A stretch of 64,000 nucleotides of DNA from Costus lasius (lineage: Eukaryota > Streptophyta > Magnoliopsida > Zingiberales > Costaceae), in NCBI GenBank assembly GCA_027563935.2, contig CM050448.1:64965843-65029842 (forward strand). Direction: 5' to 3'. The notes below the pieces were generated by a model. It ran no database searches, was not told where the DNA came from, and saw nothing but the letters and a program-made list of their open reading frames with translations. This document shows positions 35,101 through 44,952 of this stretch, piece after piece. Both the position numbers and the translations under genes were made by a program. The number at the start of each line of letters is the position of its first letter. The stretch's first letter is position 1.

Positions 35101-37147
35101 TAAAAACATGGTATTTACTTGCAAAAGGTGACATCAACACTACCAAAATAATGATGAGTTACTGAATCATTAAAGTCTACAATTGTTGACATATCTAAAC
35201 CCTTAACAGAAGGAGAAGAAGAAGAGGAGCTGGAAAAGTGGTAGTGTAATAGCAGACAACATAGATTTTAAAAACCAATTTGTACTGCTTGATATAAGTA
35301 GTACACACAAGTTTGACCTTGTAAGATATGGTAGAAGTTTAGTAGTTGATACCATATATATAATTATATATTTGTATTATATATGTTAATAATACCGACC
35401 AACATCAACCTATGGACATGTATTGGTCCAATAGTGGACCAGAATTTAAAACCTTGGTAGACCAGGGAATGTGAGAGGAAGGAAGGTGGTGACAACAGAA
35501 GAGGGTGGTGGTAGTGACACGGTAGATTATGGCATTGGCTGCTTTCCTTAATGGAAGAAGGATGGTGATAGTAGTGAATGGAGCAAAAAACTCTAGCTTT
35601 GATACAAATTTAGAGAAGAAAAAGATTCCAAATCAATAGATGATAGAAAATGCAAGTATATAGAAGACTAATAGATATCAACCCGATAAGGTGACTGTCT
35701 AACAAGGACCTGTATACAAAAAATACTTAGTAATGCTAGTAAACCATCAAGCCTAAGCACTAAAATAAGCTTTACAAAACTATAGCATCGACTTAAATCA
35801 ATTCTTCTTGGTACAAAATTACAACGATGAACATCATTCACTTATTAATATTGTGGGGGTTCATACAAGATAACTAATCTTGTAGTTCTTAAAGAGAAGC
35901 TGACAAATAAGGCAATTATCATAACTCAATTATGTTAAATTATTTTCATTCAATTAATGGCTAGTTTCAACACTAACATATAGAAAAAGCCTTGTGGAGT
36001 GAACTAGAGGGGTGAGGCAAGTTTTAAAGTTGCTTGATATGACTAGAAAGTGCCTAAATGTATTATGTGTAAAATATGGTACCAATTTGATATATGACTA
36101 TAGTATATACTCCTACTAGTAGCCCTATTTTTAGTAGAAAGGCTTTTACAAATAATATGATATCATAATTCAACTATATTTTATTATTTTCCACTCAAAT
36201 GAATGTTAATTTGGTCATATTTGATTCAGTACATGTGTAAAATTAATTAATTTATTAACTTTATAGTAAAATAGTCCTTATGAGATGAACATGATGGAAG
36301 AGACTAATCGTGAAGTTGCTTAAGATGGCAAGGGGTCTCAAGGATACCCTCAGTGTATGGTTTTTGTACCTTGATAATATTCTTCAGCTTCTCTTCTTAG
36401 TTCACTCTCATACTATCGTTGTATCTCTCTCCAAGGATTTGCTTCATCCATACCTTTCTAGCCCCTTTTGGCATAATGTTACTGGGGAAAAGCTTTCCCT
36501 TTTTATCTTTTGTTCTCCCAATAATCAAATTGACTATTGAATGCAGTAATCGAGGTTTTAAATGCCAATAATCCATTCTTGGATCGGTACCTATTATCCG
36601 GTACCCATCCATACCGACATTAATTAAATCTTTTGTACCGGTAGATGAGTGGACCGGTTTTTTAATAATAATAATGACCTAATTTTGCCTATAATCTGAA
36701 GGAATGATTGACCAACCGGCTCAAAATTAGTGCGAGAAAATCAAAAAGGTCGAAGAGCGCGAGACCGTATCACGTGATATAAACCATTCCTATGAATTAT
36801 CTTCATGTTTGTGCTACTGCTAGTAAACCCCTTTTTCCGTACCCAGTGGGAAATGTTGAATGTTCATTCGTTTGGCGACAAGGATGCAGCGAAAGCAAGT
36901 TGTGGCATAAGAAGGGAGCCAAAAAAAAAACCTAGATTAGGAGAATGAACAATGATGGACAAAGGGAACTCACCGGATCGAGCTGATGGTCCGCGGGCAG
37001 CGCGAGGAGGGATCGAATACGAGATTTCTCGCTGGAGTCGAGGCCGGTCCTTGGAGTCTTCCAAAGGGTTTCGAGAACGTCAGCGATGGATGCTTGGGAG
37101 GCTCCTCCCGGCAGGTTCCGGAGATGGAGCAATACAGAGTCGTCCAT
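25956..37147 (-). CDS. Split host gene, COMM-domain/HCaRG-like protein, 5' three exons
   Basis: Gene model with exons 37147-36974, 26928-26758 and 26174-25956, encoding 58, 57 and 73 residues. All junctions are phase 0 with GT donors (GTGAGT, GTATAC, GTATGG) and AG acceptors. Three independent phase agreements make this a real gene rather than chance. The text (MDDSVLLHLRNLPGG, then ILACLRLLTRKCVNEK, LFPNDLSNELQTILAQLLQK, then a serine/asparagine-rich linker) resembles the N-terminal helical half of plant COMM-domain proteins as I remember them. COMM proteins bind NF-kB, cullin or retromer/CCC-complex partners in animals; the plant role is unclear to me. The COMM domain itself should be in later exons, which I could not find between 1 and 25955. 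The gene either continues left of the window or is truncated. Confidence 0.65.
26758..26928 (-). CDS. Exon 2 of the COMM-like gene
   Basis: 171 bp, 57 codons. Acceptor AAATGTAG|ATTTTGG and donor GATGAG|GTATAC. Encodes ILACLRLLTRKCVNEK, DDIKKLFPNDLSNELQ and TILAQLLQKYCYQWNEE, a helical repeat continuous with exon 1. Confidence 0.7.
26929..29684 (-). other. Intron 1, exon-2-proximal part
   Basis: No coding sequence recognised. AT-rich, with a (TA)n-type run at about 27388-27425 and degenerate GTAC-type repeat text at about 27755-27840. CGCCCAA-rich imperfect repeats lie at about 28925-29270. Confidence 0.5.
28925..29270. repeat. Imperfect tandem repeat rich in CATTCGCCCAA
   Basis: About six degenerate units of roughly 45-65 bp with the cores CATTCGCCCAAA and AGACACTAATGCCC. 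Unit length is irregular. Confidence 0.6.
29685..30111. mobile_element. hAT-type MITE, about 427 bp
   Basis: Ends read GGGTGTTTAAGGTTCGG on the left and AAACACCCC on the right (reverse complement GGGGTGTTTGAA), the TIR style of hAT MITEs. Flanks ACTGAATG (29677-29684) and ACTAAATG (30112-30119) are an 8-bp target duplication with one mismatch. The ends are rich in GGTTCGGTT and its complement; the middle is GC-rich with GGTGATGGGTGG-type short repeats. Confidence 0.75.
30590..33500 (+). pseudogene. Old plus-strand Ty1/copia pol fossil in intron 1
   Basis: No frame survives, but ordered words do. A gag zinc knuckle THYGCSNHLSNYCWVKFGRP lies near 30760. Protease RVTSHMSSNKA (active-site DSG lost) lies near 30970, and QALGYSMTFFPSHCVF near 31145-31195. 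RT FAKE/FALKNLGKSKYFVGI lies near 32705, with YIDDMHLTGSD (catalytic YVDD as YIDD) near 32637, and NYLTITRPNMSYN near 32918. RNase H ERAKHIEVNCHFLRDNV lies near 33350. A purine tract GATGAGGAGGGAG (33489-33500) precedes TGTTG. Integrase is missing, and a hAT MITE sits inside (31448-31857). Confidence 0.8.
31448..31857. mobile_element. hAT-type MITE nested in the copia fossil
   Basis: 410 bp with ends TAGAGCTAGCAA and TTGCAAACTCTA, inverted repeats with few mismatches. Flanks ATCAAAGT (31440-31447) and GTCAAAGT (31858-31865) form an 8-bp duplication with one mismatch. The interior is very AT-rich with AACCCAACCC-type words near its ends. Confidence 0.75.
33501..33670 (+). repeat. Probable partial 3' LTR of the plus-strand copia fossil
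   Basis: Begins TGTTGTAAGC directly after the polypurine tract, with a TATAAATATG promoter-like element at about 33570. The right end is uncertain; a TG..CA end and target duplication were not found. Confidence 0.5.
33780..34720 (-). pseudogene. Second copia pol fossil in intron 1, minus strand
   Basis: The minus strand from about 34600 reads VVYVDDILLVENN (RT catalytic box). It is followed by ADIKKDL-like text, IKGAPRKRLINM near 34155, NYIGSIDDR and FYTYFGGNLVTW near 34080-34020, and EKMWFKNLL near 33935. These are the RT and RNase H words of Ty1/copia, with many stops. Near 35590 a degraded GCTTTGATACAAATTT may be the remains of its tRNA-Met primer site. Confidence 0.7.
35265..35460. repeat. 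Dispersed GTAC-type repeat, one of several copies
   Basis: Begins near a TTTAAAAACC word and ends TTTAAAACCTTGG. The interior has words such as ATACCGACC, GGACATGTATTGGTCC and an AT-rich centre. Related text occurs at about 8218-8385, 15570-15775, 23370-23470, 24630-24850, 27755-27840 and 36545-36680. Confidence 0.5.
36545..36680. repeat. Dispersed GTAC-type repeat, least decayed copy
   Basis: Reads GAGGTTTTAAATGCC, then GATCGGTACC, ATCCGGTACCC, ATACCGACATTA, TTGTACCGGTAG and GGACCGGTTTTT. This is the clearest example of the CGGTACC-rich family seen in other copies here. Confidence 0.55.
36974..37147 (-). CDS. Exon 1 of the COMM-like gene
   Basis: 58 codons from ATG (MDDSVLLHLRNLPGG) to LPADHQLDP, then donor CCG|GTGAGT. 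I chose this ATG because the family begins M-D-D-S; an in-frame ATG nine codons earlier (37174) adds MCAVGGAVT and is less likely. More GC-rich than the later exons. It contains the leucine-rich helix IADVLETLWKTPRTG. Confidence 0.7.
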
Positions 37148-37734
37148 CGTTACAGCGCCACCGACTGCACACACACAAGACTGAATACAAATTCCTAGGG
37201 CGGGCTTAAAATGTCGATCGAAATTGGACGCAAACGGCAGAGAAACAAGACAACAGAAACGGCTCTTGTTTTGAGTGTAATTTAATTGAATTTTAAAAAA
37301 TTATTTTTCTCTCGAACAATTAAAAGTTATATATTAGTATAAAATAAAATTCTAATGTGATACATATTTCATAACATAAGGTCTTAGCTAATTTCGTGAA
37401 ATTATTAACCGATAAAGAACCCTAGGTCCTGTGTTACTAGCAGGGGAATGAAAAGAACGAAGGACGGAAAAATGAGAGATGAGAAAAGACAAGAAACAAG
37501 AAACTAGCTTCATATGATCGAGAATGCCGCTCCAGCGCGAGGTTGCTGCTCCAGCGCATGGTTGATCGTCTGCTCGAGCGCGAGGTCGACGCCTACTCTG
37601 GCGCAAGGTCGCCGCTCCAGCGCGAGGTCATTCGTCCGCTCTAGGGCGAGGTCGTCGCTCCAACACGAGGTTGGCGTCTGCTCCAACGCGAGGTCGCCGC
37701 TCCAATGCATGGTCGTCCTAGGGTAGATCACAAG
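37148..37734 (-). promoter_or_regulatory. Upstream region of the COMM-like gene, with minisatellite
   Basis: The 587 bp between the start codon and the solo LTR must hold the promoter unless transcription begins inside the LTR. About 37260-37430 is AT-rich. 37525-37722 is a GC-rich array of about ten units near 20 bp (core CTCCAGCGCGAGGTCGCCG). No certain TATA box was identified. Confidence 0.45.
37525..37722. repeat. Minisatellite of about 20-bp units
   Basis: Tandem variants of CGCTCCAGCGCGAGGTCG, with CpG-rich units degenerating by CG to CA or TG changes. It sits immediately before the solo LTR. Confidence 0.85.
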
Positions 37735-39017
37735 TGTCACGCCCCGGTCGGAACGGTCTAAAAACAACGCTTATCCGTTGTCTCGGAACCGTCCGACGGA
37801 ACACCGGAACGCAACTGCGCTAGGGTTTCCGGACCGAATTTTGTCCCCAAATTCAAAACCCTAGTTTCTGCTCACTTTTTCTTCCCAAATTACAATTCGC
37901 ACGGAAGGGATTGAAAAACCCTAACCCTAATTCGAGAAGATCCGAAAAGAACCCAAAAAAACACTAAATCAAAATACCTCACTGGTCAAAATTGATGTTG
38001 ACCGAACAGTGCCTTTCGCCGAATTCGAAATCTTCGGATGCTGACGTCGGCACGACGTCAGCCGCCCAAATTTTCTCCGCCGCGCGTGTAATTCCTTCGC
38101 TGATGATGTCACGCTGACGTCGATGCCTCGAATCGAACGCCGAAATCGTTCGATTCGCGTCGTCTTCAAACTCGCTACGCGAGTTCAGCCGAGCGCTCGC
38201 CTGCGCTCGCCGTGTGCTGCCGGAGGAGACCACGAGCCACCCGCGGATGGGTCAGAAGGGAAGGCGCCGCCACCCTCTTCCTTTCAGCCTCGTCGTCGAC
38301 GGTCGCTGCCGCCGAACACGTCGCTGTCGTCGCCGAGAGAACAGGACACCGAAGCAGGGGAAGTCGGAGATTAGGAGAAGAAAGCTTTTATTTGATCGTA
38401 TGAAGCTACAAAACTCCTCCTCTGACCTCTCCAGTTATCGACGGCCTTGCTCGCCGCCGACCGACAGTTCACTCTCTCTCCTCACAGCGTCGCCGGTCCC
38501 TCTCAGTTCTCGATCGCCGTTCGTGGTTCCTTTCGTTCGCTCACGGTGCCGACGCCCCTCGCTCAAGACTCCTCCTCCTCTTTTTATCCCCACGAGCCGC
38601 CGTTCGCTTCGACGCCTTCAAAACCTTCGCACGTCCGTGTCTTCAGCCCGATGTCTACGCTGCTCTGCTCCGCACGCGTCCGAGCTTCTCGCGTCCGCGT
38701 CCTTCGCGTGGGCGTGACGACGTCGCTTTCCACGCTCGAGCCGCCACGCTGGCGCCCACTCCTTCTTTCCTTCGCTTCTTTCGGCGATGCCGCCGTCGCC
38801 TGGCTCCGAGAGTCGCGCGGAAGATGCCGCGTCCGAAGATCCGTGAAATCCTCCGTGCTGCGTGCGTCTGTACGCGTCGACCGCTTCGTCGCGTGCAAAC
38901 GCCGAGCCTCGGGTCAACATTGAAGGTTGACCGAGGTTTTTCTCCATCTAAACTTTTGCACCGTGGGTTGGATTTGGGCTTGGGTCAGGGCTGAACCGGG
39001 GAGTCCAGGGCCTAACA
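37735..39017. mobile_element. Solo LTR, 1283 bp, TSD ACAAG
   Basis: Starts TGTCACGCCCCGG and ends GGGCCTAACA (TG..CA), with the perfect 5-bp duplication ACAAG on both sides (37730-37734 and 39018-39022). No internal retroelement sequence is attached, so it is a solo LTR left by LTR-LTR recombination, or possibly a short LTR-only insertion. The middle (about 38030-38930) is strongly CpG-rich and has long but mutually overlapping frames on both strands; I regard these as compositional. A CCCTAACCCTAA telobox-like word lies at 37918-37930. Confidence 0.85.
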
Positions 39018-39022
39018 ACAAG

Positions 39023-40576
39023 TATGCAAACAATGAATTTCAAAAATAGTTTTTTGTATTTTTATAAATTAGAGAAAACCGAATTAGACTAACGAAGTTG
39101 GAAAATAATGTTTTTGTATTTTATAAATAAGAAAAACGAAACTTATGCTACTTGCTTTAAGTAAATGACAATAACTTAAAGAAGACTCACCTTGCGGTCC
39201 TTGAGAATAGAAGGACCGTCCTACCTGTTCTTCATCGGTCCTACTCTGATGGAAGGTGCAGGTTACACACAGGGCATTCAGCAACCCCACACAGGCGTGG
39301 GTGAATTATAAGGTAAATTAAAACTCAACAATGCTTAAAGTCAAGAGGGAGGCTAACCCTCCAAGTTCTCTTGCTAACAAAGTAAAGGACTATCTAAGGA
39401 ATGAAGAAGAAGAGAGAGGGATGCGCCAAGCGTCCTTGCGCCAATTCCTACAAAAGCCCAAAGATGTGTAGTAAGATGCTCTCTAGAACTTAATAAAAGA
39501 AAACACAAGAAGAAAGAATACTCATCTTGTAGAATCGCCTTGAAGAGAACCAAGAGGGGTATCTTAATCCTTGCGCCATCTTGAGTTTGTATTCTTGTCT
39601 TGAGGGAGATTAGCTTCGGCCTTGTTGGATGAAGGGAGGTCGAAGAAGGTGAAGAGGGGAGGCTCGGCTCTTGAAAGAAGAAGAAGGGAAAGAGGAGGTG
39701 TGGGCGACACAAGCACCCTTCATTTGGCTAGGAAACTAGTCAACAATATTATTTCAACAATGCTATGCGCATGATGCAATGGGGATACATTTATAGGCAG
39801 CTAAGGGATGAGGATGAGGTGAGGGCAAGGTGGTCATTGGCCCCTTGCGCCCCTTACATCTTTGGAGAGAATTCAAAAATGGAGACAAGGCATTAAATGG
39901 GCTGATTGTGTTGCCTTCTTTGGATGGCTGAAATTGGCAAGTCTTTTAATTCGAATGGATGGCTTCCTTGAAATGTTGACGCCTAGGAGGGAAGGATAAT
40001 TTGAACTTTGAAAACCTTCCTTGTTGTCTTGGGCGGCAATGAGAAGAAGGAAAGAAGTTTCCCCTTTAGTTGGGGATCTTGATGGACGCCTCCTTAAATT
40101 GTGGATCTAGATGGGCGCCTTGCTTGATTTTGATGTGTGGCTGGCGCAAATGATTCCATGGCTGGTCTCTCTTCAATTGGCAAGGGTCTTGAAGTATGGC
40201 ATTGAAGTGGAGTTGAGTTGGAAGCCCCTTTTGAGCTAGTTTGAAGTGAAGCTTCCAAAATGGGAGCTAGCTTCTTGGAGTGGAGTGAGCTAGCTGATTT
40301 GTATCCCTTGAGCTGAATATAAGGTATTCATACTACATGCACTAACCTACCATGACATTACAATGCACAACCTACCAAAAACATTCATAAAAGTAAACTA
40401 CATGATAGACTTTGGGGTGGAACTAACCTAATATGTTATGTAATGCAAATAAGGAAAGTACTGAAAAGGAAAGTGGACTCTAAGTGAACCCATACCTGAT
40501 GGGCTTCCTCCGAGCCCTAGTGGATCTTTCTAAGAGCTGTGTTAGGCCCTCCATCACGTCCTCTCCAACACGAGGT
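39023..40576. other. Unassigned repeat-like region
   Basis: No gene recognised. GCGCC-rich, GAAGAAG-rich text (for example about 39370-39720) resembles, in style, the interior of the copia LTRs at 47945-50330 and 57353-59205, but I could not align ends or find a target duplication. Confidence 0.35.
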
Positions 40577-41632
40577 CGGTGATGTAGGGACATCTCCAAG
40601 GATTTAATTATGTTTGATGTTATTCTAAAAACTTGTTGCATTTTGATATTTTGGAACTGTATGTTGCAACATTACTTTAATTTCTGCACTTGTGGTTAAT
40701 GTTGTAGTTAGGGTTAGCCTAGGATTTATTTTTCAAGTCTTTATTTTTATTTTGTAGTGAATGTATTGGGTTGTTGTTTAGCCTAGGATATTTGGCACCT
40801 GTAATGCACATACAAGGCACCCATGATTCCTCAACTACAAATCAGCCCTCAAGGTATTTTCCACAACTCAAAGTCAGCATTTCAAGTTCAAATTCCAGCT
40901 CAACAAAGGCCACGTGATGCATCTTCAAGATCAAGTTCGAGTTCATCATCTTCCAAGCCAACTCCATCTCAATTTCAGCAAGAACCAAATGTTGCAGCCC
41001 CAATCTCAACAAACCAGCATCTAACCCTGGTCAACATGATTTTCAATCAACAATTAAGTCAACACAACTTCAGCTCACAAGTCAAGACAGCCATCATCCA
41101 ACTCTTGCATCAAGATGCGCATGCAGCCCAAGACAGAACTCAGCCAACCTCCAACGTCACTATGCATGCAGCCGAATTAACTCCAGCCAAGACTTCAGCC
41201 CAAGGATCAATTACATCTCAGCCATCAATTTCAAACAGAGGAAACATGACCTTAGATTTGCCTTGAGTGATTATGTTACCGTTGAGGGTGAAGGGGTTTA
41301 AAGCCCTTGTAATTTACACTTTGCACAAGGTTGAAATCATTTGAGAAAATCGCGTGTTGTGTTGCTTGTGCCGAGAGTGGAGCTTGCTCCTCTTTGTGTA
41401 CCAAGGGTTGAGCTTGCTCCTCTCTTATCCTTCTCTTCCCCCTTGCTTGCTAAGTTAAGGGTCTTCTCTTCTACTTCTCTTCTCTTCTATCAATCTCTTC
41501 TCTTCACATCAACAGCTTCACCTTCTCTTCTATTCAGTATCATCACAGCCGGCTACCTCATCAACTTCAAGCTTCTCTTCTATCATTTCCCGTCATCATC
41601 TTGCTACCGCAACCATCTTCTCTTCACCCATC
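40577..41632 (+). repeat. Probable gypsy-type LTR, cut by a copia insertion
   Basis: Starts near TGTAGGGACATCTCCAAGG. It carries text typical of plant gypsy U5 regions (GTTGTGTTGCTTGTGCCGAG, GTGGAGCTTGCTCCTCTTTG, GGGTTGAGCTTGCTCC) and then CTTCTC-rich sequence until the copia LTR begins at 41633. A 147-residue serine/glutamine-rich frame at 40823-41266 has no family resemblance and is probably not a gene. No target duplication was found. Confidence 0.45.
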
Positions 41633-43330
41633 TGTTGGGGTATGCCCTTAGCCTAATGTTTGAGGCCTTGGGATTGTATCAGTATCATGTAATAAACTCT
41701 TCTGTTTATAAAGGCATGGTTATTATTCAGTTTGCTACATTGTCTGCTGCAATATATGTTCTTCTGAATAATGTCTCAAAGCTGTTCAGCTAGGCTGACA
41801 TGCTATAAGTCCTTAGTCGATATATCTTGGTGAACATGAGACAGCCTTGATATGATTGAGACTAATATGTGTTCTGATCTTATAGGATGCTTCGAGCATG
41901 GAATAAGATGTAGACTCATGGGTACATTGGATGTACTGGACAGACCCTACTAGGATATTCAATTGTTTGTCGCAATGTGAATAATCCTTGTATATGACAA
42001 GTGGCACATTTCCTCTGACTTGAGATCACTTGTGTTTTCTAAATGATGATTGTCATTGTTTTGAGATAGTTCGATATCATTTGAAACACAATGATTATAG
42101 ACTATCTTGGATGGTGAGCTTGAGTCATGTTAGGGCACTAGTGATAGACATAGGATTGCCGTCTCCTTGTTTAAGGAGTGTGATGTTCTAAAGGGGCCCC
42201 CTGGATGAGATGATTGAGAAAGTGTATGGCCATACCCAGGTGACTATGTTCATCTGATCTAATCATGCTCATCATATTGGAGTTACAAGCTTGACACGCT
42301 TGTCCAATAAGAACATCCAGTGGCAAAGGAAATATGTATGCTTCGTGAGTTGGATTCACACTTGTGCTGTGTTTTGGGTGTAGTCTTGGAAGACTCTTTT
42401 CTTTATATCGGGAGACAGTGATGTGTTGCTAGATACCCCTCACTGATCGTGATGACGTAAGTTATCGTTACCGACAATTAAAGGAAACCCTCAGGGTCGC
42501 ACAATTGATGATATGGCTTACTTAAGTCAGATCGTGTGGACTGAATTAGTTGGGTTCAGTTTAAAGGGATTTAATCTCTGATTATGAGTGAGATCCGGTC
42601 TGATCATGTTTGATTGATTAGGGCTTGAGATCGGTAAGCTTTGATCGAGAGAATGGATGCTTGATCAGTGAGATCAGGAGCATCAAGAGATCAACGGTTA
42701 GATCTGGAACCTTAGGGTTTTAATTTGATCTAGGCCATGTCGCTTGGTTTATTTGGCTATTGAACCAAATTCAAGATGAACCGGCTCATGGATGAGCGCA
42801 TGGTTCAAGGGTGAAGTGAGTTGGCGATTGGGGTAAACCCATGATCGCAAGTGGAGAAGTGGCATGCTATTTTTAGATAGCACTTCTCTTGCGTGACCAC
42901 CTCTCACGTTCACGCCCCCCCCCCCCCCCCCTTTCTCTCTTGTGTTCGTCGCCTTGCCTCTTGCTCTTGACGAGAGAACTTGGTGTTGTGAAGAGGTTGA
43001 CGAAAAGAGGAAAAGAAATCGCCAAGCAAAACATCTCTTCCCTTTTACCATTCGACAAGGACACCTTTGGGCCTTGCTAGCACAAGGAGCGCCAAAGAGG
43101 AGTAGGCGACATCAACTGTGTGCGTCACCTCTGGAGAAGATCCAGTTCGATCTTTGCTTCCAAGGCGCCATCTAGAAATGGCTATGGTATGATTCTATCT
43201 CTTCCGTGCAATCGGATTTTATATGGTTGATCATATCTCATGAAACTAATCCTTTGAAACCCTTTCCGCTGCTTAAAATTTTAATATGCGCCATGCTGGG
43301 TTTCGCCCCCCTCTTGAAAGGGGTCTTACA
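41633..43330 (+). repeat. 5' LTR of a plus-strand copia element, 1698 bp
   Basis: Starts TGTTGGGGTATGCCC and ends GGGGTCTTACA, followed after AT by a textbook tRNA-Met primer site (43333-43345). Its start aligns with the reverse complement of the solo LTR end at 50330, so the two are one family in opposite orientation. It contains a run of 17 C at 42915-42931. Confidence 0.8.
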
Positions 43331-43332
43331 AT

Positions 43333-43345
43333 TGGTATCAGAGCC
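43333..43345 (+). promoter_or_regulatory. Primer binding site, initiator-tRNA-Met type
   Basis: TGGTATCAGAGCC two bases after the LTR end. Fixes the element as plus-strand Ty1/copia. Confidence 0.9.
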
Positions 43346-44345
43346 AATGTTTCATGCTTGCTTATGATTGCCATGTTATGTCATTTGATCCATGTTTGCG
43401 CAAGAAAAAAAAAGATCTAGAGGTCACATGCGAATACTTATGCTATAGATGTTATTTTCACCATGGCGCATGTTGTTATTGGCGCATGTTTTTGTATGTT
43501 TTTAACACCTATATCACATGCGCGAATCACCTTAGATCTAAAGCGCCTACTGTAAACCCTTAGATGGGTTATTAGGGTTGAAATCTCAGTCTAGTCAAGA
43601 TCCAACCAGTCTGATCAGACTATCTGACAGCCTTGATGGGTCGACCAGATAGCACCTTGGCGCAAGCTTGAGGTGGCTATAGGTCGACTGCAGACAGGCG
43701 TGTAGCGATGTCTGATTGAGACAACCTATGAACGCACATGAGTTAGGCCCGGGGTCACACCCGCTTGCCAGACCTCAGTGTGGTCGTTCAGCCCTTGGCG
43801 CATGCATAGTTGGCCTATTGGTCGACTCAAGTCAGTTAGGACTTGGTGCATGAAAGGGCAGTGGATCTGACCGGGTCTGAGGAGTGGATCCCTAGTAATG
43901 GACCATTGTAAGGTAGTAGGGCAAATAAGGAAAATTAAAAATGATCCCAAGGGGTTTTTAAAATTTAATTTTTCATGATTGGATCACATGATGATTGATG
44001 CATCTGTATGTTTATTTATTCTTATGTGGGCTGCCCAAGTTAACTGTGTGCTGTGCTGGGGCCTGCGTGCCTGGAAATTATTGTTGTAAATTAATTTTTA
44101 TTTATGTGATCTGCGAATCACAGTTTAATTTATTTATGTGCTGTGCTGGGGCATTCGGTTAGGGATACTTAAGTAGAAGCACTAAGACTCTCAATTTCTC
44201 ATGCCTAGGAGGGGTTCGGTGACTCACTGTCCCTACGAGTACGCTTATAGATAAACACACCTAAATACTCGTGTATAAGAATAGACGACTCGTCACAACT
44301 CTCAGCGCTCATAGAATCTCTCAGCTCGAACTCCTCCTCGTCGTA
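43346..44345 (+). other. Leader of the plus-strand copia element
   Basis: About 1 kb of internal untranslated leader with no gag recognisable. It is interrupted at 44351 by an Athila/Tat-type LTR. The continuation at 47498-47939 is also non-coding. Confidence 0.5.
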
Positions 44346-44952
44346 ATATCTAATGAGTTACATTTACATCATATTTTTTGCCTGTATTTTATATGACATT
44401 TAGGCTTAATTGTATGATTTTATACTAATTTTTAGTATTTTTACTTCCTTTAGTATGAAATCTTCACTTTTTCTTGGTTTTTATAAAAATACAGGTAAAA
44501 TAGTATAAAAATGATGGATTTTGTGAGTTTTAAAGTCATAGCATAGTTCCTGAGGAAATTACGAAGTCGCACATCAAATTTGGAGCAAAATCAGAGTCAA
44601 ACGCAAGATTCACGGTCACGATCATGAGTTTTTCATAGGTTGTGAGTATCGCGTTCAAAGGGAAGTTCTTGGCTAAGTATAGAAGTTCATAGAAATATTC
44701 ACGGTCGAGGCCGTGATTCCTTCATGGACCATGAGTTTTTCTGTGCACATGGACAAAATAACACAGAAACTTTCACGGCCGCAACCATGAATAGTTCACA
44801 GGCTGTGAGTTTTTCCGCCCCTTTTGGTTTTTCACTCAATTCGGCCTCAAATAGAGTCAAGATTAAACCAAACTTCTAGAATTCTTCTTTGAGGGGTTCT
44901 AAATAGATTAAACTATAAAAGGAAGGATTTTTAAAGGGTTTAAAGAGCTTCT

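Larger units (their letters stand above)
34721..36973. other. Intron 1, exon-1-proximal part
   Basis: No coding sequence. Holds two copies of the dispersed GTAC/CCGGTACC repeat (about 35265-35460 and 36545-36680). The remainder is AT-rich sequence without recognisable features. Confidence 0.5.

Noticed and set aside
37918..37930. Interstitial telomere repeat (CCCTAACCCTAA)
   Set aside because: Only two units; more likely a telobox-like promoter word or chance.
37969..38947. Long arginine/serine-rich frames on both strands (up to 167 residues)
   Set aside because: They sit inside a TSD-bounded solo LTR with high CpG content. Stops are rare on both strands for compositional reasons and no family is recognisable.
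40823..41266. 147-residue serine/glutamine-rich frame
   Set aside because: No recognised motif. It lies in sequence that looks like a gypsy LTR, so it is more likely non-coding.
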